A stretch of 64,000 nt of DNA from Mactromeris polynyma (taxonomy: Eukaryota; Mollusca; Bivalvia; Venerida; Mactridae), in contig JASFXZ010000001.1 in assembly GCA_032209605.1 (NCBI GenBank), positions 44,954,619 to 45,018,618 of the forward strand, written 5' to 3'. Below the pieces are notes generated by a model, which made no database searches, was not told where the DNA came from, and saw only the letters and a list, made by a program, of their open reading frames with translations. Made by a program: the position numbers and the translations under genes. How positions within the stretch are numbered: the stretch's first letter is position 1; every line of letters begins with the position of its first letter. Below are positions 23,441 through 36,411 of this stretch, piece after piece.

Positions 23441-24988
23441 GTCATACCCTCCTTTTCCATGCACTACCCTCCCCTATCATACCCTCTTTTACAATGCTCT
23501 TCCCTCCCCTGTCATACCCTTCTGTACCATGCACTACCCTCCCCTGTCATACCCTCCTTTACCATGCACTACCCTCCCCTGTCATACCCTCCTTTACCAT
23601 GCACTCCCTTTCCCTGTCATAACCTCCTTTACAATGTTCTGTCCTCCCCTGTCATACCCGCCTTTACCATGCACTCCCCTACCATGGCATATCCTCCTTT
23701 ACAATGCTCTACCCTCCCCTGTCATACCCGCCTTTACAATGCTCTACCCTCCCCTGTCATACCCGCCTTTACAATGCTCTACCCTCCCCTGTCATACCCG
23801 CCTTTACAATGCTCTACCCTCCCCTGTCATACCCGCCTTTACAATGCTCTACCCTCCCCTGTCATACCCGCCTTTACAATGCTCTACCCTCCCCTGTCAT
23901 ACCCGCCTTTACAATGCTCTACCCTCCCCTGTCATACCCGCCTTTACAATGCTCTACCCTCCCCTGTCATACCCGCCTTTACAATGCTCTACCCTCCCCT
24001 GTCATACCCGCCTTTACAATGCTCTACCCTCCCCTGTCATACCCGCCTTTACAATGCTCTACCCTCCCCTGTCATACCCTCCTTTACAATGCTCTACCCT
24101 CCCCTGTCATACCCGCCTTTACCATGCACTCCCCTACCATGGCATATCCTCCTTTACAATGCTCTACCCTCCCCTGTCATACCCTCCTTTACCATGCACT
24201 CCCTACCATGGCATATCCTCATTTACAAAGCTCTACCCTCCCCTGTCATACCCTCCTTTACCATGCACTCCCTACCATGGCATACCCTCCTTTACCATGC
24301 ACTCCCTACCATGGCATACCCTTCTTTACCATGCACTCCCCTACCATGGCATACCCTCCTTTATCTTTATATTGCTCTACCCCCCCTGTCATACCCTCCT
24401 TTACCATGCACTCCCTACCATGGCATACCCTTCTTTACCATGCACTCCCCTACCATGGCATACCCTCCTTTATCTTTATATTGCTCTACCCCCCCTGTCA
24501 TACCCTCCTTTACCATGCACTCCCTACCATGGCATACCCTCCTTTACAATGCTCTACCCTCCCCTGTCATACCCTCCTTTACCATGCACTCCCTACCATG
24601 GCATACCCTCCTTTACAATGCTCTACCCTCCCCTGTCATACCCTCCTTTACCATGCACTCCCTACCATGGCATACCCTCCTTTACAATGCTCTACCCTCC
24701 CCTGTCATACCCTCCTTTACCATGCACTCCCTACCATGGCATATCCTCATTTACAAAGCTCTACCCTCCCCTGTCATACCCTCATTTACTATGCACTACC
24801 CTCCCCTGCCATACCCTCCTTTACCATGCACTACCCTTCCCCTGTCATACCCTCCTCTACCATGCACTACCCTACCCCTGTCATACCCTCCTCTACCATG
24901 CACTACCCTACCCTCTCATACCCTCCTTTACTATGCACTACCCTACCCTGTCATACCCTCCTTTACCATGCACTACCCTACCCTACTG
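23441..24988. repeat. 34/35-bp pyrimidine-rich minisatellite, about 44 copies
   Basis: Type 1 units (35 bp) hold ATGCTCTACCCTCCCCTGTC and CTTTAC. Type 2 units (34 bp) hold ATGCACTCCCTACCATGGCA. They form homogeneous type 1 blocks (about 23700-24120) and mixed blocks later. The plus strand is strongly C/T-rich and has no stop codon in any frame, so three overlapping frames of 447-521 codons appear; they are artefacts. Confidence 0.95.
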
Positions 24989-25104
24989 AAATACCACCCA
25001 CCAATAAATTGCTAAATACGGCTTGGAAAATGAGTGGTATTGTATAAAAAAAGATATTTATATTTCTTATGAATGAGAACCTCTAATTTATGAGAACCCG
25101 TATA

Positions 25105-27807
25105 GGGGATAACGTGTTTGTAAACAAAACAACCCGATTCCGCGCATGCGCAGTTAACTGGTGGGCAAAAGGGTAAAAGGCGGGGCGCCGTACTATACAA
25201 CTAATATAGAATGAATGACACGGCGGTAGCCATTAATTTCTTTAATGTTTGACATACAATAATAAATTTGGCATCAATTGAAAGGTAATGCTCCCAGCTT
25301 TCCCACGACATAAAAATAATGAAAATCAGAGGTTGTTTTGGTTTTCAAATAAGACTCTGAAAATGAGCATTTTTCCGTGAAATAAATTTCAAACTGTTTT
25401 GGTTCGAAAAACACGGCTGTAGGTATTTCAATTCTCATTTTTACATATGTACATCAAATCGATACCAGATCAAAGGCTTCCAAAAATAAAATAAAAAATT
25501 GAAAATCGGTGAATTTTCTGCATCAGAATGTGACTTTGAAAATGAGCACATTTTACGACAAATTATTTTCAATTCGTTTAGGTTCGAAAAACACGGCGGT
25601 GGGTATAAGAATTCGTATTAATCAATTTATGTGCATAAAGTTGGCACCAAATGAAAGATAATGCACCCAGCTTTCTAACAGTGTAAAATATTGAAGTGTG
25701 CGAGTTTTCCGAAAATAATTTTTTAGTATGACTTTGACTTTTCTGTATGACATGTGTATGTGCATACATAATGTGGTATGTGTGAAATGCCTCAATAGTA
25801 ATTGTTAACATGTACACATATCTAACAAAGACAACAAGTGATATGTTTAATTGTGCGTCTATTTACCTTCTTAATTTTACATTTAGCATTAAAACATATT
25901 CAGCATTTATTTGAGTGTCTTCAAACACACACATATTAAGACATAGCGGTAGATAAATAAATACACATATATCACATGTTAAACAGTTTGGCAATCAACT
26001 TGTCTTGGCTGGCGCTAGGTTGAAAGAGTTGGTAGTCCGATTTCATAAACAATTAAATTGTATGGGAATAAATCTTTGCGAAATGTATTGGTTTGAATGG
26101 AGTCTAATGGATTCTTGGCTAGCGCTATCCTAGATGTTTAAGTTATACATAAAGCATATTATCATTGTTCGGCAGTGCACAGTCAACTTCTCTACCAATG
26201 ACAAAGCCTACAAAGCCAAGACACCGTTTAAAATTAGACTAAATTCCTGTACAACTCACGTGATACCACTCTATTCTGCTTGATTTGTTTTCACACATCT
26301 TACAACATTTTTAATGACATCCGGTAATTTACATGTACAGACGTATTTTATTGTTTGAGACTTATCTTCTTCACAAATCATTTTCGGCATTTTCATAACT
26401 TTTTGAAACAGTTCAGATTTGTCATTTTATGAGCATTTTATGAGATGCATCCTCATGGCGGGAATATCAAATCGAACATTGGTGATTTCACAATTAAAGT
26501 TACAATGCACAAGTTATGTAACATATGCGATGATAAATACACAACAATCGGATGTGTTCGTTTGCCTTTGTACATCAGGTATTATCACATTTATCGCAAG
26601 TTTTTTAGATTCGCCCACATACATTTGTGACAGCTGTATGCTGATATTTTTGTTCACAGTTCTGTTCTTTAAACAACTGTCTAAAACATAAACGTGTGGA
26701 GTTGAGTTTGTTTACACTCGCCACCGGGATAACAAAAACATAACATAAACGGAGCCAGTTGAATGTTTTTATACGACGTTACCCATTGGTAAACTTCCGT
26801 CCATCAGTATATAAAAAATATTGACACTTCTCAACTTTATTTATATATATGTGTCTGATGGTGACAGCAAAAACTGATTGGATGCATATTGGACTCCCAC
26901 TGGGCCAGACACTGTGAAATGCTGATAAGGGGGCTGAATAAGATTGATATCTAGATAGTGCACGCCGGGGACACTATTGTTTATTGCATATCATTATATA
27001 AGTTGTCCAACACAATACTGGCCTTGTTTCTGCCTCTGTTTCTGATTTTTATCATGTTATCTTATACGTATACTTTCTGGAGTTTGTAGAAGTATGTGTT
27101 GCAGGATTTATTGAAGATTTCGGAAATAATACTAATACTAAATACTAATAGTGTAAATTATATTGTCTGTCCCTATTTTGTAATGTCCGTCCCCACACTT
27201 AATTATTTGCTTTAAAGACTAATTGTCAATTTTAAGAAATAATTGTTACTGCATGAACTTTTGACATATACATGTATTATAAAATATTTTGGATGATTAT
27301 AATAGACACAATATCCTTATATTATCAAAAAGATGACAAATCTTTGCATTTTTAGTTGCAGTAGTTTAAAATAATTATGTTAGATGATCAACTATGAAGT
27401 TGATTTTCTTTCTTTCTGGACAAAATAAAAGTTGTCTATGTACATAAATATTTCCTAAAATGACTTTTATTCACACTTAATATTATACATAAGGGGACGG
27501 ACATTACATAGGTTGATGAGTCGACGGGTCCAGTTTTTCCTGTCAATATGGCAGATAGCTACTGTTTCCTTCGCTCTTAATTCTTCTCATTAGGAATTCT
27601 GTGCCATGAAATCATAAACCCTTTCCCCGCTTGTGTGTACAACCAACAACTATGAACGACTGAATCATAACTTAAAGAATTAACAATTTAGATAAAGCGA
27701 ATTAGCGTTATAAACAATATGGCGCTGTAACCGGATATCGACTTTCTGCCCACCAGCAATGTTTACATTCGTATAACAGGTGCGCGTGACGTCACGGCGT
27801 TATCCCC
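25105..27807. mobile_element. Candidate 2.7-kb DNA transposon with diverged inverted ends
   Basis: Begins GGGGATAACG and ends CGTTATCCCC. About 52 bases inside each end is CTGGTGGGCA (25158-25167) and its reverse complement (27747-27756), and both ends carry TGTAAAC and a GCGC-rich patch. No clear target duplication or transposase is visible, so this remains a candidate. Confidence 0.4.
25218..25700. repeat. Diverged ~185-bp tandem repeat, about 2.7 copies
   Basis: Three units each begin CACGGCKGTRG and carry CTTTGAAAATGAGCA-like and GGTTCGAAAAA segments at similar offsets. Units start near 25218, 25412 and 25592. Confidence 0.6.
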
Positions 27808-28868
27808 TTTTTACTTGTACATGTATCCTAATTTTTAGTATAAGGGAAATCACTGTGTTGTGCTTTATTCAATGTGATCGTAGTAGTTACTGCCCTTGTG
27901 TAAGAAAAATTTGATCATGTCAACAATCAACAGACGCTTGTTAGTCGGTGTTGATGTAGAAATTTCCCACCAAATTGTTGACTTTGGAAACGCATTTAAA
28001 AGTGAGGAAAATCGAGTTTACATGATTTCTGGCTAAATAAAGGCAAGGATTTATTGACGCTCATTAAAGTATGTTCAGTTTTTAATTACGGTTTTTAGTT
28101 TGTGAGTCTAATTATCGCTTAGGAAAGTAATCCAATTTTCAAGTAGCATGTTACAGCATGTAACTTCAGGGTACTGTACACCTGAGAGACGTTGGGATGC
28201 AAGTTTATTTATTTTACGAAAATGCCCAATTAACTTTCGAAAGACTTGATGTAGTTATGTTTGATAGTAAGCGCTGTGTAAGCATACCTGACCAAACTTC
28301 GGTTTAGATACAAACTCAACAAAGTGTGTTTTTCAAGAAATTTCAAGTGCAAATGAGCGAATGCATGAACATAATTATTGTAATTTGCTGTTATATACTG
28401 TTTTAATTTTTGTGCTAGTTATGCATACACAGCTTCTGCATTGGTGAGGAAGTGGTGTAGGTAAAGTGTATTTATTATAACTTATAAGAGTATTATAATG
28501 TTTTTATATTTAACCCAATTGATTTATAATGTTCATGCTCTTCTTCTGTCTGCTGCTCAAGCACAGAATGTTTCATGTCTGTGAAATGGTGAAATTGGGG
28601 GTTATATAGGAAGTACTTAGTATGCATCATAAAGTTTAACGTGTTTTTAAAAGTTTATTATGAATGGATCAGTTTTACTTGACATGTAAGACAGGGTTCA
28701 AACTAACACTAGTCCATCAGTATTGTGATTTCCTAAATCAGAGATTTCCTGGACACAGGTTTTCTGCGTCACTGATGCAAGTTTTGGACATACAGGTAGG
28801 ACTTGTGAGTCGTGTTTACATGTTAACCAAGAACCTGCAAAAATGATCGCACGATCCACATTTTAGAT
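27808..28868. other. Spacer without recognised features
   Basis: AT-rich; the short frame at 28664-28846 matches no family I know. Confidence 0.45.
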
Positions 28869-29245
28869 GGGTCCCACTAAAAAGTGCGACGAGGTGAGAC
28901 GAACTGCCACGAAGTGCGACGAAGCGAAAAAATACCTTTTATGCATGATTTATGATTATAAATGAATGAAAACATACTTATATATGTTGATATATACTAT
29001 TTCTACCGATATATTACATTTTTTTTTAGTTTTGAATAGTTTAAAAAAATTGTCGTAAAAATCCAACTTTCGCAAAAACATGGCGGCGCTCTTGCAAATT
29101 GTGATTATCACAACGATGTTATCTGTACAGAGCGCCGCCATGTTTTTGCGAAAGTTGGATTTTTACGACGGTTTTTTTAAACTATTCAAAACTAAAAAAA
29201 AATGTGGCGGTTCGTCTCACCTCGTCGCACTTTTTAGGGGGACCG
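28869..29245. mobile_element. Foldback MITE with 8-bp target duplication (hAT-type)
   Basis: Flanked by TTTTAGAT on both sides (28861-28868 and 29246-29253). Left end GGGTCCCACTAAAAAGTGCG and right end CTTTTTAGGGGGACCG are inverted repeats, continuing through GACGAGGTGAGACGAAC. Nearer the centre a second arm of about 43 bp (with ACTTTCGCAAAAACATGGCG) pairs perfectly with its partner across a loop of about 35 bp. An 8-bp duplication is typical of hAT elements. No transposase. Confidence 0.85.
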
Positions 29246-29500
29246 TTTTAGATATATTCTTCACACTTATTTCTGTTTTTTTTTTTTTTAACTAAATCTA
29301 CCAATATAATTCTGGCGGTTGCATTATTGACATCTGGTAACTTTAATGCATTCAGCGACTGATCTCCATTTTTCATTAATGTGTGGGACTCGAAAAAATT
29401 ATCTGGTACTCCCAAAATGACTTGAGTTTGGGTTCCTGGGACCCCTATAATAGAATAAATAATAACTTAAAATAAGCTATTTGAAAGGTTTGAGGGAAAA

Positions 29501-30520
29501 CCCTGCCACATGTATATATATCACTGTACAGGACTACCCTGCTACATGTATATATATCACTGCACAGGACTACCCTGCTACATGTATATATATCACTGCA
29601 CAGGACTACCCTGCTACATGTATATACATCACTGCACAGGACTACCCTGCCACATGTATATATATCACTGCACAGGACTACCCTGCCACATGTATATATA
29701 TCACTGCACAGGACTACCCTGCTACATGTATATATATCACTGCACAGGACTACCCTGCTACATGTATATATATCACTGCACAGGACTACCCTGCCACATG
29801 TATATATATCACTGCACAGGACTACCCTGCCACATGTATATATATCACTGCACAGGACTACCCTGCCACATGTATATATATCACTGCACAGGACTACCCT
29901 GCTACATGTATATATATCACTGCACAGGACTTCCCTGCTACATGTATATATATCACTGCACAGGACTACCCTGCCACATGTATATATATCACTGCACAGG
30001 ACTACCCTGCTACATGTATATATATCACTGCACAGGACTACCCTGCCACATGTATATATATCACTGCACAGGACTACCCTGCTACATGTATATATATCAC
30101 TGCACAGGACTACCCTGCTACATGTATATATATCACTGCACAGGACTACCCTGCCACATGTATATATATCACTGCACAGGACTACCCTGCTACATGTTTA
30201 TATATCACTGCACAGGACTACCCTGCTACATGTATATATATCACTGCACAGGACTACCCTGCTACATGTATATATATCACTGCACAGGACTACCCTGCCA
30301 CATGTATATATATCACTGCACAGGACTACCCTGCCACATGTATATATATCACTGCACAGGACTACCCTGCTACATGTATATATATCACTGCACAGGACTA
30401 CACTGCTACATGTATATATATCACTGCACAGGACTACACTGCCACATGTATATATATCACTGCACAGGCACAGGACTACCTTGCTACATGTATATATATC
30501 ACTGCACAGGACTACCCTGC
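29501..30520. repeat. 36-bp minisatellite, about 28 copies
   Basis: Units hold ACTACCCTGCTACATGTATA and TATCACTGCACAGG; the main variant is GCTACATG/GCCACATG. One copy carries an extra CACAGG. Two plus-strand frames stay open for about 350 codons because 36 is divisible by three. Confidence 0.95.
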
Positions 30521-31355
30521 ATCAGAAGTTATATCTTTATATCTGACAGCTATTAACCGGAATATTACTCAAATAGGCGGACAGAAATAAGTTTTTTTTT
30601 CATAAGGCAATGATTTTACAGTGTGTTTATAAGGATTAGTCCGATTACATACGACACAAGTACATGTTTACTTCCTGCTTCCTGGGACATCGAAATGTAA
30701 AAGTCTGCTGATCACAAACAACGTAGGTCGCTTAGCAAGGACGTTGCATGAACTTGATTCTTGTAGAAATTATGATGATTAATCTTAATTTAGACTCGCC
30801 CTCAATTGGACACATACATGTATATGCAGCAATTTGTACTTGTCAGTTTAGAAGTTTGTCGCTGAGTATTTACCTGGTCGTATTTATCATGCCTTATATT
30901 GTTTCAAGGATAATGCATAAATGCAAACGTGAATTACGGGTGTGAAATGACTAAGTGTAAGCAGCCGTTTAATTGATAAATTAACTATGCAATATCCCAA
31001 ATTTAATTTGACAATATCAAATGATATGATACAACACTTCAACAGTGGATTAATTAACGGGTTGATTGTGGCCTTTTCCCCAGTGAAATGCAATTCATGA
31101 AATCATGAATTTTTCAAAAATGTCAAGGATAGTTCATGAACTGGTCTTCAACAGTTCTTCATTTGTGTTCGTGTTCATGAACAGTTCATGAACAATTAAA
31201 GAATACTGCTAAGTCCTTGAAATGACCATGAACATTTGCGAGAGCAATCATATCCATTTCATGAACTATAATGTATTTAAAGGTTCAATAAAAGTTCTTA
31301 AAGTTTAAAACAGTTTCATAATGACATTTTAAAAATTATTCCATTTACCAAATCT
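30521..31355. other. Spacer with clustered TTCATGAAC palindromes
   Basis: Between 31095 and 31270 the sequence TTCATGAA or CATGAAC recurs about seven times, including GTTCATGAACAGTTCATGAA. The rest is unremarkable. Confidence 0.4.
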
Positions 31356-31613
31356 GTTTGGTCAGATAAACGTAAGCTTCCCGAAATAACTTCACAGGTT
31401 GTCCGACGTTAGGTCAGAGAAACGTAAGCTTCCCGAAATAACTTCACAGGTTGTCCGACGTTAGGTCAGAGAAACGTAAGCTTCCCGAAATAACTTCACA
31501 GGTTGTCTGACGTTAGGTCAGAGAAACGTAAGCTTCCCGAAATAACTTCACAGGTTGTCCGACGTTAGGTCAGAGAAACGTAAGCTTCCCGAAATAACTT
31601 CACAGGTTGTCCG
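31356..31613. repeat. 52-bp minisatellite, 5 copies
   Basis: Units hold GTTAGGTCAGAGAAACGTAA, GCTTCCCGAAATAACTTCAC and AGGTTGTCCGAC. A further diverged start of a unit lies beyond the adjoining transposon at 32301-32330. Confidence 0.95.
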
Positions 31614-31615
31614 AC

Positions 31616-32295
31616 CAGGGGTGTGGAATTTTTTATTCTTTCCACTTGCCCACGGACAAGTTGGACTGAATTTTCTACTTGTCCACAGCCAAAGTTCACT
31701 TGCCCAAATAAATAGTGAAAAAAAACAGGAGCATTCTGCATACATGACAATAAAGCGTATCCGAATTATCGTCCTTTCGGAGCCAGTTAAAGTCCGCAAA
31801 CCAGCTATCCTTAAACACACGCGTGCGCTTGCGATCATATTCTTTGTCTCTCTGTGCTTTTGATTTACGTTTATCTGGTTCTTTGGATGCGTCAGGCAGC
31901 TTTGAACCACCTGATCTAACAACAAATTTGTCCATTTCGTGCCGAAACAACTTTGCAACGCAGCTATTTCTACATAACATCATATTTACCAAAGCACCGC
32001 TTGGTTGCCTCGATACGGCCAATCAGAGAGCTTATTTTTCCGATAGCAAGTGCTTCCGGCGAGAGGCCTCAAGTTTGTGCTACGAGAGTGTATTTACGCA
32101 TTGTAAACGTGATTTACGCAAAACTGGTAATAAATTTAACACTCGCGATTTGTTAAGATTAGAAATTCGGCCTTTTTCATTTTTTCTGGCTCTGAAATTC
32201 ACTTGCCCGCGGACAAATGCTACGGTAAAATCTACTTGTCCGCTGGCAAAAAGTCCCGAGTCGGACAAGTCGGGCATATGAATTCCGCACCCCTG
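31616..32295 (-). mobile_element. Internally deleted hAT transposon
   Basis: Ends are CAGGGGTGTGGAATT and AATTCCGCACCCCTG. Subterminal copies of ACTTGCCC-x-CGGACAA and ACTTGTCC occur near both ends, as expected for transposase binding. The host 52-bp repeat is interrupted here and both flanks show CCGAC. Only the first part of a transposase remains inside. Confidence 0.75.
31696..31935 (-). pseudogene. hAT transposase N-terminal fragment (TTF-type zinc finger)
   Basis: From ATG 31935-31933: MDKFVVRSGGSKLP, a basic stretch RKRTRVFKDSWFADF, then NWLRKDD and YCHVC. This is the zinc-finger start of hAT transposases. The catalytic domain is absent. Confidence 0.65.
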
Positions 32296-34212
32296 GCTCG
32301 CCGACATTAGGTCAGCCTCAGAGAAACGGAAATTTTTTTGATTACCAAAAGAAAGTTTGTCTTCTTTGTACTGGTTGTGAACACATGGTAGCTTGGGGTT
32401 TTGTGGAACATTTGGTCAGATGTCTTACAATAAGCTACAGGACTTGTTTGAAGTTTATCTCGAACATGTCAGATTGTTCTGCAACTTTTGTGAAGCCTGT
32501 TTTCCTCGCTGCAAGTAGAAAGTATTCAGTTACTGGTACTGAAATGTGGCTGTGCTGTAGAATTGGCTGAATATGTCTGTCTGCTTGACATGTCTTGTGA
32601 AAGAAAAATTGGTCTAGTAATTATTGAAGATTCTTGAATATTGACCACAAACAAACTGATATAACTCATCTACATTTATGTGTGGTCTCATAGCATGGAA
32701 TAATATAATCTTTTTTTTAAAAATGCTAAAAATGTTAATCCTTCAAATTGGTTTATAAGCTGCTGACTATATTTATATTACTCACTGAGAGAGGTTTATT
32801 GATGTGTTTAATTAATTACCAGGTACTTTCACCCTTGGTTTGAATGTTTGCTTATCTTCAGTCTGTGTAATCATAATAATAGCCTTCATTTACTTTAGCC
32901 AGGTAATTACATATTTCACTACATATTTGTTTTAAAAGAAGTGAACAACATGACCAAGCCATGGAATGTACTCACATAGGTTTTGTTATATTTTGTTTAA
33001 GCAAAGAAGTCGAAGCATTCTATTTATGCTTTTCAAAAATGTTGTCAATCGATAGGAAAGACATATATACCGGTATGTTAAAGCTATATGTGATAAGTTT
33101 CTTCTAATAAATTATTATGTCAAACTGTATATTCGGAGGCAAATATACAGTTTGAGGCGAAGAAATCTAAAGCATTCCATAGAATTTTGGAGTATAACGC
33201 GTGCATAGAAAAATCATGAGTCCCAAAGAATCATTGATTGGCATTTTCATGCGTCCTCTTAAAAAACATGCGTTCAAATACACTAAGCATTGCCGAGAAG
33301 CCTGATACTTCACCCGAGTACAAAGATTTGCATTCACCACGCGTGTATCATACAGAAGTGCTTGTTTGGTGTTTTAATCCAGTCTGATATTAGTGCGATG
33401 TTTGAATTTTTCAATATAGATGTTTGTTGCCAATTGAGATGATTATTTTATCATTTTACGTTGATCTGAAGGGCTAACGTTACCTGTAACAAGGTTAACA
33501 TCGTATATGATACTGATACACTGACAGTGTTCAGGCGGTTAGTTTGTGCATTCAGTGTTCTAAGGCAGACACTGCAAATTTATTTGGAAATTTGTATACC
33601 ATTAATTATAACATTTGAAAAGTGCTTGACAGTTGGTAGAGGTCTTAAAATCTCGACAATTGTTATTAAGTGGAAAGAAAATACAGTTAATTGTGTGTGA
33701 GATTTCGGTTGTTTGGCAAAGGTGAAGTAGACACAAACACTTTATCTGTTTGCCAAAGTGGGTTTTATTGATAAAGAAATGTCTACAGACACCAATTTTT
33801 TGCAAATAATAATAATTGTAGGGATTTGAGTTTAAGTGTGAAGAATTGTACACATTTGTTAAGGTAGTTCAGACAACATTTTATCTATGATAAAAAATAT
33901 AATTTGTATGTATACATGTTCTTGATCTTTTATCAAAAAGTCAGGAAAAAAGTTTGCAAACCATAGAATTACATAGTAAACATTGTGACTGTGATTTCAG
34001 TGAGCTTTTCTTAAGACATCTGCTTTCTGTTACTCAACTGACAGTCCATTTTACGCCCTAACCCATATTTTTTATGGCTAAATATATCCTGGAAGTCGTA
34101 TACAACTGTGATATCTGTCTCTATAGTCTATGTAAATGTATGATAATTGGGGATACGGTAAGTGAGCGAGAGAAAATGCTTACGACCAATTATTTTAAAT
34201 GATCGAGTTTTC

Positions 34213-34355
34213 CATGTGCACATCCAGCAATTGATATGGGAGGTCGAGCTCCTGGTTGGGACTCCCTCTTGATGTAGAAGTAGATATGGACAATCTATTG
34301 AGCCAAAATCGCAGAGGGCACTGTGGATCCCCCCCCCTGTCTGGATCCATGCATG
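34213..34355. mobile_element. Short inverted-repeat element, relative of 37317-37581
   Basis: Left end CATGTGCACATCCAGCAATT with GAGCTCCTGGTTGGGA; right end CTGGATCCATGCATG. The same pattern (GGATCCAGCAATTT, CCAACTCCTGG) is found at 37317. Confidence 0.5.
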
Positions 34356-34767
34356 TAAAATGTCATATAACAAATATTGATTTGAAATGAAAAAGACAAA
34401 TTGTCTGGTACTAAACACTTTGGTTGAACTTATTTCAAACTTTGCAAGCTGACTATATTATTTACAATGTGTGCACAGCTTATGAAGTTGTTAAATTCAT
34501 AACCACAAGTTTTTCAATACATGTTATATAAAACAATTTATGTATTTTTACTTCGTATTTATAAATCTTTGGCATTTAATCTTCCATATAAAAAATGTCA
34601 CTGAAATATTGAATATTCTCTTCATTTTTAGTATTTATACATTTATGATACCTTGATTGGTATTCAAGTGTTGATCTATACCATAAATGGTATAAGTTGT
34701 ATATTACCATGATTGCCTGTATTATGGTCCACAGGCCTTCGTCACATTCGTCGTATTAAGGGCCCCC

Positions 34768-34870
34768 AAACCCCACACTACAACCCGGTCCCCAACACGA
34801 AAATCTGACGTTAAACAAACAATTTTTTACGTCAGTGGTGAGTGGTTGTTGTATTGTGGGGTTTGGGGCA
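34768..34870. repeat. Foldback hairpin of about 105 bp
   Basis: GCCCCCAAACCCCACACTAC and GTATTGTGGGGTTTGGGGCA are inverted copies around a loop of about 55 bases. It looks like a tiny MITE. Confidence 0.6.
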
Positions 34871-36411
34871 CCTTTATGTACTGTGTTTAAAATACTTTGA
34901 CTGAACATCTACCAGCACTACTCTGGATTATTTACTTTATCATACTTTTGTATATTTAATAATTTATTGCCACTATAGTGTAGTGTTTGCCAAGTTTGTT
35001 TGCTGAAAATGATCATAAATAATGGGTACATTAATTTTTGCCGTCGCCATAATTTTTATTGAAGACATTTTTGATGTATTTTGTTTCACAAATATAAGGT
35101 CAGAGTTTTTTTATTTTTTCGTTTTCTAAATCTACATTTCTCTCATGATAAAGCCATGTAAATAGGTTTTAATCAGAATTGATGTATGGAAGTTGTATCT
35201 TAAACGTCAATGCCTTATAGGGTGCGCTATTTATTTTTAAAGATTTCTTAAATCTTCATACATGTTAAAAACCAACATTTGCGACTTAAAAAAATCTGAC
35301 TACAAATGAAGCGACATACAGGAATATTGGCAGTCTGCAATTCGTGGACTATAAATGATTTAAGTGAAGTGTCATATCAAAAGTGATAAAAATTCTTTAC
35401 AAAACTTCTTGAATTTTTATTTCTAATAAATGTTTGGGATGATAATAGAATCAATGTATTTGATGAATTTATCCTTTAATCTAAGGATTAAATAACAAAT
35501 CTTCTTTTTGATGGGACAAATGCTTTTTATCTGTCATTTGTTATAAACTTAGTGAATATAATCATGATGAAAAGTTACTATGGTCGGTGACTTATGGGTA
35601 TTTGATTATTTCTCACCTTGAAGGATTATCAATCTTATCTGTGATATATGTGCCCCTTGTATACAATAAACTGATTTCAGTCCATTTGATCAAATACAAC
35701 ACCATACTGTGAGTAATTGATAAGTTCAGTGATCCCCACCACACCTGTCCAGTGAGCCAGTAACACTCATCTGGGGAAGTGTTCCCTATGTCTGTATCCT
35801 CAGTGTCCAACCAGTATTATACCTAATTCAGAAAAATGAGGACCTGCAGAAACTGCTTGATAAAATGTGCTGATAAGGCAATATTCAAGTAAATGTTTGT
35901 GTTACCTCAAATGACCACCAACTCCCCCCCCCACCCGCTTTACTGTTTCTGGATTTTTAGTCTCATTCTACCTTTCATATAAATCGACTTTCTGACCCCA
36001 ATTAGTTTGGGTGACAGCACCATGAACAAACAATAATAATGGCCTTAATGTTAACTGGACTCCAGTATTGTATGTGGAATCTATTTCAATGATAAATTTG
36101 TTCATATGGGATTGTTAGGTTCGGGATTACATGGTGATGAGATTTTGTATTTGATTTAACAAGCTGGAGTATGACACACCATATGTTGTCCCTTGGTTAT
36201 CACAATACACCACAATGTGTACCTGCTGAACAGTAAATATGTTGATTACTAAACTCTATTGTCAGTTAGGGTCAGTTTTACACCATGATTGTAGACATGA
36301 AGGAAGGCATACTGTATGTTGGTGTATTTGTCTGTCTGTTTATAAGGCATTTAAAATAGGAATGTAAAGTTCTATTTATTTAGCATAATTAGTAGTTTTG
36401 CTGTGCTTGAT

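Larger units (their letters stand above)
32306..36411. other. Long spacer upstream of the LAS2-like gene
   Basis: AT-rich, no exon recognised. It contains the MITE at 34213 and the hairpin at 34768, listed separately. Confidence 0.45.

Noticed and set aside
23424..25047. Three overlapping proline-rich proteins
   Set aside because: All three plus frames are open over a 34/35-bp pyrimidine-rich array; no start context, domain or splice structure supports any of them.
28956..29295. Two short proteins starting alike on opposite strands
   Set aside because: The shared sequence is produced by the two arms of the foldback MITE.
29501..30520. CRISPR array
   Set aside because: Units are directly contiguous with no unique spacers, and the DNA is eukaryotic. 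The same applies to the other arrays.
29481..30590. Cysteine/tyrosine-rich repeat protein of 369 codons
   Set aside because: Two frames are equally open and the DNA is a simple 36-bp tandem repeat.
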